NCBI GenBank assembly: GCA_034440575.1
Contig: JAOTOL010001137.1
Span: 206,001 to 270,000 of the forward strand
Source: Imbricaverruca yamaguchii
Lineage: Eukaryota; Arthropoda; Thecostraca; Neoverrucidae
Direction of reading: 5' to 3'
Length of the DNA stretch: 64,000 nucleotides
Under the pieces are notes generated by a model, which saw only the letters and a list, made by a program, of their open reading frames with translations, was not told where the DNA came from and made no database searches. This document shows, one piece after another, positions 44,347 through 54,582 of this stretch. Positions within the stretch are counted from its first letter, which is position 1. Each line of letters begins with the position of its first letter. Both the position numbers and the translations under genes were made by a program.

Positions 44347-45333
44347 ATGCCGTACCGTCCAATGGCCAGTAAAAGGCAGCGGAAAAGAACTTCCGTATCA
44401 TCAAATACAATACTGGAGGAGGAAGGGTGGAATAAAAGAGGACAACCCGCGACAAAAACACGAACCTACCTGAGCAAGAAAACCCCACCATCCAGCATGC
44501 AAGATCTTCTGTCGGTCAAGAGTCCACAGCATGATTCCGATGCTGTACCTTCATCCGGATCCACCATTCACAGTACCTATTTCCAACACAAATCCCTCCA
44601 TACTGAGGAAAAAGGCGAATGTGAAGCAGAAGGAGCGTCAATGACGAAAGAAAAGGAACAGGAGGTAAATATCCCAGAGACGCAACTTCAGGAGAATGTA
44701 ATAGATTTATCACAGCAAGAAAATCTATCAGCTGAGCAAACAACGACTCCACCCAATACGCATCTGGGATTCGTGTCACATAGTGACATGGCATCTCTGT
44801 CCGGCACAAACTGGCTAAATGATAATATTTTGGCAGCTTTCATGGGAACAGAAGTTGAAAGAACGGGAGCATCAGTGGCGATATTTGCTGCACAGTTCCT
44901 ACAAGTGCTGAAGGCTTGCGACATCAGTACTGCCTTGTGTGACGCTGCAGCGCGGCACACCGAGCTGCAACGTCCAGTCTGCATCTTGCCAGTAAACTCT
45001 TTCGGGAATATGCACTGGTCCCTGGTCGTTGTACACTTCACAACACAGGTCATCGGCTGCTTCGACTCCTCAGGATATTCTATCACCAGGGCTGAAATTA
45101 CACTTCTCCAAAAACGCATCGTTCTGACAAGGCCAAGAGCCTCCCTGCAGTGGCACCGATGGCGATACGCTTGCCCTGACAGTGTAGACAGGCAGCAAGA
45201 CGGCAGCAGCAGCGGAATGCACTTCTGCCTGTATGTGCACATCAGGCTCACGGGAATTCAACGAAACATGAACCTTGGTTCCAAAGAAATAGCGGAAACA
45301 CGACCTTACATAAGGAACAAATTCGAACGTTAA
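44347..45333 (+). pseudogene. Ulp1-like (C48) peptidase domain of the same element, catalytic Cys missing
   Basis: The frame continues that of the transposase after a shift and probably formed its C-terminal half. A low-complexity linker (to about 44760) is followed by LSGTNWLNDNILAAFM, VCILPVNSFGNMHWSLVVVH and QVIGCFDSSGYS, which carry the His (codon 45012-45014) and Asp of Ulp1-type SUMO peptidases. The active-site segment, normally NGxDCG, reads DGSSSG (45199-45216), so the cysteine codon position is AGC. The domain ends FCLYVHIRLTG. Known Ulp1 domains in transposons are C-terminal, as here. With the Cys changed, cysteine-peptidase activity is not expected. The tail may continue to about 45475 in another frame. 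Confidence 0.7.
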
Positions 45334-45479
45334 AGAGGTGTCCAAATGCGTTTGTAGGAACATTATTTAAGGGACAGGATATCAAAATGTTTGTTGTCGC
45401 TCCTGCAAAAATGGAGCACCAGATAGACTGGCAAAGGCTTCTCATAAAAATGGGACCAAGTGCTCTGAAAGAATGACGA

Positions 45480-46600
45480 ACCAAATAGCATACAAAACCG
45501 ACCGTTCTGAGGTCTACTGCACATCAGCATGGTACTACTGCACTAACCCGACTTCTGCAACTACTTGGCGTGTATTCCACGTATCGCAGCTGGGCACCGT
45601 ACAGGGCAACACGGCCCTTAGTCACCCGATGTCGTGCCAGAACTCATGGCAGTACCTTGCAGGCGAATGGGTGGCTCGGCGGAAGCCGGCGACGGGGCAG
45701 GACTGGCGGCTTAAGTGTGCTCTGTGTTTGTTGGGTATGATCAGGATTTGTGTTTGGTTTGGCCGGAGGAACACGTTTTGGTCATATGTACTCGCTACTG
45801 AATAGGGTCCATGCTGCACCTGCCCAGACCCCTCACAATGTTCATATGTTCAGCAGTCTAGTGGCTAGTTTGTTTATGTTTGACATAAATTAGAGTGATG
45901 TGACTGAACGTCTGAGCTTGTATTTAAGTTCATCGTGTTGAAGTTTTGTGAGCATTACCTCGGAACTGTGTGCTTTGAGCATTTTATCGCGCTGACGGTA
46001 CTCTGGCCAATGGCCAGTGGCATTGTGTGCACCTGATGACTCCCACCCACCGGGGCACTCCCGGCCACGTCCTGTGAGAGTGGTCGGCCTCTGCTGACCC
46101 AAGCAACGTATCCTGGCCAGCAGCGAGCACAACTCGCACAAGCTGTCCAGATCTTGCGTCTCCTCGCTCTAAATCTTCGCCTACAGTAGCTGGACTAAAA
46201 CGTGTTGCTACATGTAGCCTGGTACGGCGAACAAGACACCCTGAGGACTGGAAACGTCGCTCTAGTGAAGGTGAGAGTAGTACTTGTTTTAAAGGGATTC
46301 AGTGTAGATCAGTCAGCGTGTTTGCCGTCTTGATCATGGAGATTCAATATCAAATCAATATCAAAGGTCTCATAATGTTTATAACGTTTTTGATAACCAA
46401 CCATTCTCCAACATTACGACATTAGCATTGCGTTCGTGCTGCGGCAGCTTCTCATTGTCAGGATGGAAAATGCAATGGGAAGTGTTCTTAAGTGTGCCAC
46501 GAGCAGGGCCAGATGCCGAGTAATTTGTCTTCAACCATTGGAACATCAGTTCTTTGTTTCGAGCATCGTACATTTTTTTGATAGTACATAGATGCTGAGA
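45480..46600. other. No gene recognised
   Basis: Two short frames (45473-45805 plus and 45890-46141 minus) have no domain. Part of it may be the 3' flank of the DDE/Ulp1 element. Confidence 0.4.
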
Positions 46601-47455
46601 AGTCATAGCATGCGACCTTGACCTCTAAAGGTCAAAGCTTTCAATGTGATGAGAAATGACGACCGCCATTGTGATTAACGCGCAAAGTACTTTCTATTTC
46701 CAATGGTACACCCGAACTGTGGGATTCCGGGTTCTTCACGAATCTGAATCTCAATGGTCGAATGTAAATATAGTGGAGGTACATTTGGCTCTGTACGGCT
46801 GATGCTCTAATGTGACGCAAAACGGTCTTCACCATCGAAATCAGCGCATTGAAGAGCATACAATAGCGCATCTTAATCCAAATCGTAGGGGTCCGGGGTC
46901 AACGTCCTTGCTGAACAACCAGCGTCCTTGACCTCTGGAGGTCAAAGTTTCCAATGTGATGCGAAATGACTGCCACTACTGTAATCAGCGCGCAGGGTAC
47001 TATATGTATGCAAGGATTCATAAGAATCGCAGGGGTTCGGGTCAACGATATCGAACTTCGATGACCACTGGAGGTCAAGGTTTTCAATGTGACGGTAAAT
47101 GAATGGAACTGCTGTGATGAGCATTATTTGTTCTATCAGTGTACAGGTTTTTGCCAAAATCGTAGGGGTCGGGTTGAATGACCTTGAAATTCGATTGCCT
47201 CTGGAGGTCAAACTTCCCAATGTGATGGAATATAAATGCTACCGCTGTAATATGCACAATTAATAATACATGCGTACAATTTGTCGTCGAAATCGTAGAG
47301 GTCCGAGATGACGACCTTAAAATAATTTGACCTCTGGTAGTCAAAGTTCTTAATGTGATGGGAAGTGACTGACACCGCTGTGATTAGCACTATTAGTGCT
47401 ACATGTGTACAAGTTTTTAGCGAAATTGTAGGGACCCGGGTTCGAATGTAAATCG
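46600..47455. repeat. About 137-bp diverged tandem repeat with TGACCT-AGGTCA core
   Basis: About five units contain GACCTCTGGAGGTCAAA or a variant (46619, 46929, 47060, 47198 and 47329), followed by TTCCAATGTGATG and, later, AAATCGTAGGGGTC. The spacing is about 135 bp among the last four. A TTATTATT run follows at 47508. Confidence 0.8.
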
Positions 47456-47514
47456 GAATATCAATCCGAATATGAAGCTGTCTTGACAGACGTGCAATAA
47501 AGGTCATTATTATT

Positions 47515-48352
47515 ATTATTTGACGAATTTACCGCAGGCTGGAACTAAACCGGCGGCATTCCTTTGTTTGGGAACACTTGGCTTTTCTAGATTCAAAAAT
47601 GTTGATAGTTTACCGGCGGATAAATTTGGGAGCATTTTAGAAGCATAGCAAATGCGGCCTGCCATCTGTCGGTACGCAGGTAATCTTTGGTTCCTAATAT
47701 TTACGGTGTCATCTAGCGGTAGAATTCAGAACTATTTTTGGAACTTATGAAACCGGGTGATTCATGTGAATCCGTCCTTTACGCGGGTATTCTGGACGTT
47801 ATCTGGCAGCTTTGGAACTTATGAATCTTGATACTTATGACTTTGAGTACTTGTGAAAGGGACCCTTAAAACTTCTTTCACCAGGGGGCATCAGGAGTTT
47901 AAGACTGAACTTGTCCATATTTCTGGCAATTTATACCAACGTATCGAGTGAACACCTAAAACGCCTGGAAAATTGTCTAAATTGTTTTCTTAGCCATACA
48001 ATTGCCGAACTTATGCCTACTTTTTATGGTACGAAATAGGGTACATTTTGGCTTCTGATCTGGTACGAAATATAGCCAATCTGGTACGATTTGGATGCGA
48101 TCCTGGTACGCTGTAAAATTGGCCCACGGCAACACTGAGTGGTGTTGGGTTCGTGCAGGGGGGTGCCGTCCCTTCAGCGGCCATTAGGCCACTTTAATTT
48201 CTGACGTCATTGGTCAGACATTTCTTGCGCATTTACTGCGCCAGAGCACAACCGTCGTTTCAAATCTCTGGCGGTGGTGCGGCTGCGTACGGTATATTAT
48301 AGGCTTTTCTGGTCTTTGACTAGCTCTGCTCTGAGGCTGAGTGCTCGTAGTA
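47515..48352. other. Upstream of the THAP gene, nothing recognised
   Basis: No domain or repeat is seen. It should contain the promoter of the next gene if that gene is or was expressed. Confidence 0.5.
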
Positions 48353-48627
48353 ATGGGATACTGCTCTGTGGCTAAGTGTGCTTCAGCATTCAGGAAGAAT
48401 CCTGACATCTCGTATTTTAATTTTCCGAAAGATGCTAAAAGAAGAGCAGAGTGGGTGCACCTGTGTGCGAGACAGGACCCGATGAACTTGAAGACGGCTC
48501 GGATCCGTTCGAACCATTTTGTGGAAGGTGACTTTGACCCATCATGCCTACTGAAACGGCCCATGGGCTTCAGGGCCAAGCTGTTCCTACGCAAAGACTC
48601 TATTCCGTCCGTGAACATTCTGACAAG
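48353..48627 (+). pseudogene. THAP/P-element-type transposase, exon 1 (THAP domain)
   Basis: The ATG at 48353 begins MGYCSVAKC, the first zinc pair of a THAP domain (C4 and C9). FNFPKD, EWVHL, SNHF (in place of CSxHF) and a C-terminal SIPSVNI (the VPTIF-like end) complete the fold. THAP domains bind DNA and head P-element and THAP9 transposases. The third zinc ligand, normally Cys in CSxHF, is Arg52 (CGT, 48506-48508), one transition away from TGT. The exon ends ACAAG|GTATGT, leaving 2 bases. It is listed as a pseudogene because of the damage in later exons. Confidence 0.8.
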
Positions 48628-49334
48628 GTATGTAGTCATCTGTTCATTTTAAGCACTTAATTAAAGTTATGTTACTTGCTTTGGCAACGGGCTTGAGGCT
48701 ATTTGTAGAAATGCTCAATGTTTCAAGTGGGTAATTCTAATTGAATATTTATTGTAAATAAATGTTGATAAATAGATACTAAATATTAATATTTATTGGT
48801 TTATACAACATTTCTACCTGCAATTAACTGCATGTATTTGTTGTGCATGCCTGCCTTAGTATGCAGACTGAGGTTCAGACTGCAGTATGCAGATTGAAGC
48901 AACCCATGCAAGAACTTGGATTTAAAAACATCAAGTTGGTTGATTACCAGCAAGTTAGGTCAGTTGTATTGAGTTTATGCTGGTGATGGCTCAAAGTAGT
49001 GATGAGAGTCTGCCAGTCTGTAGAATGTGAACCACCAAAAACATGCTTTCAGTTTGGTTGTATTGCAACACAAACAATGTGTTAAAGAAATGTAACTTAG
49101 CCTTGGAAAAACACTCTAAGCAAAAAAAAAGAATCAACTCACCCAGAGGTAAAATTTTAAGAATAATTTTCTTCTTTACAATATTACAAATTTAAAATTA
49201 CCTAAGCTAGTTTGACCTCTTCAGCTTTATGATGGCATAATATGTGTAATGCTTGTTGGAATATTTTAATGCAGAAAAATGCTGTATATTTCGATTTTTA
49301 TCCCCATTGCTTGTCTGTTTGAAAAATTAGTCTA

Positions 49335-49515
49335 CATTCTTGCTGGGGTGGCTTCATGAACCAGGGTCCTATTGCTCATCAGGGATTGGTGCATAAACCC
49401 TTGTCTCACCACAATGAGTTCCACAGGCACAAGCAATGAGTTCTAGTTCAATGGCAGAATTTTGACCAAGAGTTTAACATGCTGTCAATGCACTGACATT
49501 GCTGCCAGTAGCATA
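49335..49515 (-). repeat. Second copy of the SINE body, no tRNA head
   Basis: Shares GGGGTGGCTT followed by GAACCAGGGT, CTATTGCT, CAATGGC and TTTAAC..GC.GTCAA with 33923-34055, in the same order. The tRNA-like head is absent, so the copy is truncated. It lies in intron 1 of the THAP gene. Confidence 0.7.
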
Positions 49516-49570
49516 GCATAAACATAGCTTATTCGATCTATATGTAACTCTTCCTTCATCTTTGCAACAG

Positions 49571-49726
49571 GGAAGAGAGAACAGCTGCTTTGGAGAGGTG
49601 TCAGCGCCATACTCATAGGGAGTAGAAGCAGACTGTTGACAGTGTGCTTGGTGATAGGTCAAGTCCAAATCTACAGATGTCTGAAGCTGAGCCTGCTGCT
49701 GATGCAGATACTGATTCCCTGATGTG
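49571..49726 (+). pseudogene. THAP/P-element-type transposase, exon 2 with in-frame stop
   Basis: The acceptor is TTTGCAACAG and the donor is GATGTG|GTAAGT. The reading is EERTAALERCQRHTHRE, then TAG at 49623-49625, then KQTVDSVLGDRSSPNLQMSE and an acidic end DADTDSLM. The stop interrupts an otherwise open, phase-compatible linker exon. Confidence 0.6.
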
Positions 49727-50107
49727 GTAAGTTATTATGGTGCAAATTCCATTTTTGGTAGTACCACAAGACAAAAGTAAGTACACCCAATCTTCAATCT
49801 GTCTTGCAACCAGTTATGAAATATGATTGATGCAGATGCACACTAAAGTATGACTTCACAACATGTCTTGTTGGTCCTGGTGTGTACCTATTTATGGAAA
49901 TAATGGAAAAAGTGTCTGTCTGATCAAAATATATTCTGATTGTTCTTAGTACTGTGATTATACTTACTGTGCTACAGTATGTTCATTACCAACAAAATGT
50001 TCTTCATTTTAATGAATCACTAAGATTGCTTTTAACATTTCACTCACCTTCGCCTCCAAAAAGCAAAAAGTGATATATTACGCGTCGGCCTTGTTTTCCG
50101 ATTGCAG

Positions 50108-50691
50108 TGATCTGTCTGAAGTAGACGACGTCCCAACACTGCTTCAGCCTATGGCAGAAGTGCGGATTTTGACGCCTCTGGAGGAAATCTGCCGGCTGCA
50201 GAGAAAGGTGGATCGGATGCAGCGGATCTGTCGTCAGAGACGTCTGGCGTGGCGGCGCCAGAAGTCTGATCTGCTCCGCCGCAACAGCATCCTGGCGAAG
50301 AAGGCCGCGACCCTGGACCAGCTGCTGGAAGCGGGCGTGCTGTCGGCAGAGCAGGTGCGCCAAGCGGCCACTGGGCGCCGAACCTGTTGGGGAGCCAAGG
50401 CCGTCGCTAGAGCGCTGGGCCTGCGCTGCATCTCAAAGAAGGCCTTCGCGTAGTATGTCAGCAACGTGCTAAATCTCCCCTGCCGTCCATGACGACGTTG
50501 TCACGCTGGATACGCTCCTTCACGGTCACACCGGGCGTGATGGAGGCTGCCGCCGCGGTTCTGGAGGCGGCCGTCCAGACCATGGAGCCATCCAACGTCT
50601 GTGCGTCATCTCGTTCGACGAGATGAGCCTGGACAGTAGACGCTGTTATGACGCTGCAGCGGACCAGGTGCTGGCGGCATCTAAGCTCCAG
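50108..50691 (+). pseudogene. THAP/P-element-type transposase, exon 3 (coiled coil and start of catalytic domain)
   Basis: The acceptor is GATTGCAG and the donor is CTCCAG|GTATGA. It encodes DLSEVDD, then a basic coiled-coil region LEEICRLQRKVDRMQRICRQ and KSDLLRRNSILAKKAATLDQ. Next come WGAKAVARALGLRCISKKAF, SPLPSMTTLSRWIRSF and VISFDEMSLD, whose Asp is the first catalytic residue of P-type transposases. Two frame changes are needed: at 50451 (a TAG follows KKAFA) and near 50590. Order and motifs match P-element and THAP9 proteins. Confidence 0.8.
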
Positions 50692-51265
50692 GTATGAAAT
50701 GTGTACTTTCTGACGATGAGCCAGGGACTGTTGCATTTTTACGACGTTCGCATTGTTTGTTAGATAATTTCCACCCTGAATTAACCTATTTCCCAACTTT
50801 TGGCCGGTGATTGGCATTAAGCAATGCATTAATAAAGCAATGCATTAAAGCATAGCAACTTTAACGTGCTTACCCAATCACATTAATAAATTGTGTTTAC
50901 TTTTTTTTTGTACTGTGACCAGGTTTATCCATTGCATTGTATGTTGTCCTTAACATAATGTTAATACCGTAATGTTTGACGTCCTTAACATTATGCCGAC
51001 CGTACCGACTTCTCCACCAGTTTTTACAAATTTCGGTTAATTGGCAGCTGTGGCCGAAATAAAAAGTAACGGTTGACTGGGAATCCAATTACACTTCTCA
51101 ATGTGGAGGGTAGATGTCTTCCCACTGCTCTGTTTGGGTGATTACAATTGCAAGTCATTATTGTCTTTTTATATTTTGCTGGGTAATGGGGAATTCGTGC
51201 ATGTCAGTTGTGTGTTTGTTCAATGTTCAGAATCTCTAAGGCGTCAGCGGTGAACTGGAAAACAG

Positions 51266-51456
51266 CCGCTGTTCTATGAACTGGACGCTGCCATGACCAT
51301 CGAGAAGCTCTCCGTCGTCATCGCCAGACTGGAGACACTGGGCCTGAAGGTGGTCGCCGCCGTGAGCGACATGGCCCCTTCCAACGAGGCCATGTGGAAG
51401 GAGGCCGGCGTCACTTCGTCCTCAGCCTGGATATCCAACCCAGCAGACCCAATCCG
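51266..51456 (+). pseudogene. THAP/P-element-type transposase, exon 4 (second catalytic region)
   Basis: The acceptor is GGAAAACAG and the donor is ATCCG|GTACGT. It encodes PLFYELDAAMTIEKLSVVIA, then LGLKVVAAVSDMAPSNEAMW. The VVAAVSDMAPSN segment is the family's second acidic motif. Intact in this exon. Confidence 0.8.
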
Positions 51457-51822
51457 GTACGTCCATGTCAAACTAGTTTGATGATGTTGATGGTGTTGTA
51501 GCTTTCCAGAGTCCCAAACAACAGTGAGTGTAACGTAAATAGGCAAGCATTTCATTGCTGCATAAAATCGATATTGTGGCATGTATAAACTTGATATCAG
51601 CTCCTCGACCCAAAAGTTTGTTGTACCCCAGGTATGATCATATGTTGATTCCACGTGCACAACAGCTTATTTACCAGCATGCAGCTTCTTTGGCTGGCAT
51701 GCAGTAAAAACATTTCATTTCAAGTACATTTCGTTATTTTAGAAAGCCTAGGGGGTGGGGTTAATGTTTACCCCCACCACACCCGACCCCATGTTAATTA
51801 GAAACCTCTCCCATCCCCTCAG

Positions 51823-52021
51823 GAAAGTCTGGGTCTTTGCGGACCCGCCCCACCTCATCAAGCTGATGAGAGCCCACACAATGGCGGATAACGGCGGCCT
51901 GCTGGTGCCGAAGACCGATGGCGGTACAGCCCTGCTCAGCCGTCAGTGCTTTGAGGAGCTGCTTGCGCTGGACAACGGCGAGTTGAGGCTTTTCCCCAAG
52001 TTCACGCGGTTCCACCTGGAG
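51823..52021 (+). pseudogene. THAP/P-element-type transposase, exon 5
   Basis: The acceptor is CCCCTCAG and the donor is CTGGAG|GTAAGA. One base completes the Arg codon of exon 4. It encodes KVWVFADPPHLIKLMRAHTM, then LLALDNGELRLFPKFTRFHL. The DPPHLIKLMR motif is a hallmark of P-type and THAP9 transposases. Intact. Confidence 0.85.
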
Positions 52022-52809
52022 GTAAGAAGGGGATTCGGAGCAACTCATACTGCTTGCATAACCTGTATGGACGTCAAGTGCTTTTCTGTCAGATCTTCTG
52101 AATATATGAAAGTTATAACTAATATAATATAGTAGAAAATTATCATTTCTTGGCGCTGAGTGGTAAAAATGGACGGGGAATCCAATTCAAAACATGAAAT
52201 AGTTTTAGGGTTACTGTATAATTAGTGACGAATGTCATCCTGGGGGCAAACTCAGGACAATGACCTCAAAGCCTCAAAGGACATGGAAAAGGTTAATAAC
52301 CTACATCATCCTGTTTGTGCAGTCCCCAATTACCATATATCCAACAAAATTTGGATCGCCATGTTGTGCCAGGCTGCGTGATACATGGCTTTGTTGAACA
52401 AAATTCAATGTTCTCCCTTTTGTGATGTGATCGTTCCACAACCTTGCATAATCTGAGCAATTTTACCAGAATTTCTGAAAAAGATGAAAAAATCCTGTGA
52501 GGTACCGGAAGTCAGGATGGGTTCCGTTGAACAGTCCGGAAAATACGCGGAAACGCCTAGGGGGTGCATCACTCCCGCCCACATCACCCACCAACACCAC
52601 CCGCATCCCCACTCCCATCCCTACTCCCACCAACACCCATTCCACTGGCAATGGCTAAGGTGAACGTTGCTCGATGGACTTAGATATTACAACTGCGAGA
52701 CGGATCACAAATGGACTGAGAAATTGCTTCGCATTAAACAAAACTTCGCATTGAAGCTGTTGGCTATCGTCCAAAATGTACTTTGGACATACCTGCCCTA
52801 TATTTTCAG

Positions 52810-53250
52810 GCCGCTGGTCAGAGTGGCCAGCGGGTGCATCTAGCCACGCAGGCCTTCTCCAACAGCGTGGGGACTGCGATGGGGCAGCTGCTGCATCGCC
52901 GCCAGCCACAGTCGGCGGCCGTGCTCACCGTCGACAAGTGGTTTGATGTCGCAAACAGCTGTGCGCCATTCAACGACCTACTGGAGCGCTGCGGCTACGG
53001 CATCAGCCCGGGGGCCACGGGTGTCCAGGAAGCAGCTCTCCGGGACATGTGTGGCTCATCGGGAGTGCGCGGAAGTTCACACCAAGGCACCCCGGTGGAC
53101 GGGCAGGGCTGCTCCCGTTCCAGCACGGCATACTGCGGAGCATCGCCTCACTTCGCGGCCTGCACGCGGACCTGCTGGCCACAGTCCCCGGGTACCAGTA
53201 CCTGCTGACCTCCAGGCTGAACCAGGACTGCCTGGAGAATGTCTTAAAGA
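52810..53250 (+). pseudogene. THAP/P-element-type transposase, exon 6 with frameshift
   Basis: The acceptor is TATTTTCAG. It encodes VHLATQAFSNSVGTAMGQLL, then AVLTVDKWFDVANSC, then a frame change near 53048. The plus-one frame continues GLLPFQHGILRSIASLRGLH and YLLTSRLNQDCLEN, which match the family (LPFQKGLL, YLLTxRLNQDxLEN). The 3' end near 53245-53255 is not securely defined, and repeated AAAGACATAA units follow. Confidence 0.75.
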
Positions 53251-53325
53251 CATAAAGACATAAAAGACATAAACGATTAGTGCAACTATGAGCCACAAGG
53301 GCCCTTGGTTGCACTCTTCTCCCAG

Positions 53326-53532
53326 CTCCGGGGCATGTGCGGACAGAACACCACCCCGGAGGCTGTGGAGGCGCGGTCCCGGCTACGCATCCTACTGATG
53401 GCGCCGTCCCCGCTGGTGGCCGCCAACAGCCGGGGCCGTGCGGTACAGCTGGAGGCCGACACAGACTTCTTGTCCACGGAGAGCCGGCTGGACTGCCTCA
53501 CCAACGATGCCTTCGAGGGCCTCGACATCCAG
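53326..53532 (+). pseudogene. THAP/P-element-type transposase, exon 7
   Basis: The acceptor is TTCTCCCAG and the donor is ATCCAG|GTATAT, with phase 0 at both ends. It encodes LRGMCGQNTTPEAVEARSRL, then RILLMAPSPLV and LDCLTNDAFEGLDIQ. RG-x2-GxN-x-PxAxE is the family pattern after the LEN motif. Intact. Confidence 0.75.
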
Positions 53533-53901
53533 GTATATATGTGGTCATAGCTAAGCAGTGTTCAAATAATGTTTGTTTTTCGTTAGTTGTGACATGTCGA
53601 AACGGATGCAGCCCAAGGTCATCATTCGCGTTAGATGCAAGGCTGTTGTAAACATCTTCAAATCTTTCAAGCTCAAGTCTGAACCAATAAAGCACCTTTT
53701 TACTTGTTCTGATAGATCCCCAATATATAAATACCTGAATTCACGATAGGGACAACAACCACAATGTCTGCGTTTTCAACTGTTCGTGTATAATATGCTG
53801 CATCATAGGTAATTATGTAATTATATTCCACCATATTTCGCGAAAAAATGTCTCACTGTACCTGAGAACTTGTAACAGGACCACGCAGATATCACATAGT
53901 G

Positions 53902-53955
53902 TAGCTGTTCAGCTACACTTCCCCATGTTTTGCTTCAAAGCAAAACATGGGGAAG
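53902..53955. repeat. Two adjacent perfect palindromes
   Basis: A 9-bp stem (GTGTAGCTG, TT loop, CAGCTACAC, about 53900-53919) overlaps the start of an 18-bp perfect stem. The latter is CTTCCCCATGTTTTGCTT (53918-53935), a CA loop, then its exact complement (53938-53955). It lies in the last intron of the THAP gene. The loop is too short for a typical microRNA precursor. Confidence 0.85.
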
Positions 53956-54105
53956 CTTTGCATTCTGGATTCTGCCAATCCATGTTTTACTGTGAAACCA
54001 CCAGTGAAGCTGACGGTGTTGCGTACGTTTTCACTGAACTGAACGCAAACAAAGCAGTTTTGACTACCATGCTGTGTACTTCAGGGTAATGCTCATCTGT
54101 TTCAG

Positions 54106-54582
54106 ATTCAGGATCTTGACCAACTGGATGCCGCCGAGGAGGAAGCAGACTTCAATCGGGCCTACCAAGCCTCAACCCTGCAGCCTCCGGCGCCCCTCAA
54201 CCTGGAGGACTCCGCTGGCGAGCAACCGGCAATGCCTTTGGTCGAGGTGATGGCGGCCCGGGACCCCAGCGATGAGGTAGGTATCGAGCTGGAGGCGCTG
54301 GCTTTCGTGGCAGGGTTTGTGGCATGCAAATGCCGGGCCATCGACCCTACACTTGGTCAGGCAACCAGCATAGCGGAGCCCAGTTCTGTGCCCGACAGCT
54401 GGCTTCGCGTAGTGAGCCGTGGCGGTCTCTTGGTGCCCTCGGAACGCTGGATGGCGGTGGTGCATGGCTTTGAGCTGACATTCAACCTGGTGATGGGCCG
54501 CGCGGCGGATGACCAGCCCGGCATCGTGAGGCGGCTGATGGCGGAGCTGCTTCTGGCAATTATTGGGGAACGCAATGCATGA
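54106..54582 (+). pseudogene. THAP/P-element-type transposase, last exon
   Basis: The acceptor is CTGTTTCAG and the stop is TGA at 54580-54582. It encodes IQDLDQLDAAEEEADFNRAY, then ELEALAFVAGFVACKCRAID, then WLRVVSRGGLLVPSERWMAV, ending IIGERNA. The EALAFVAGFV segment matches the C-terminal EAxxYVxGYVxxK motif of P-type transposases. This 159-residue exon is fully open. The gene as a whole could be a decayed P element or a decayed domesticated gene, and no terminal inverted repeats were found to decide. Confidence 0.8.

Noticed and set aside
53902..53955. MicroRNA precursor
   Set aside because: The stem is only 18 bp with a 2-base loop, too small for a standard precursor.
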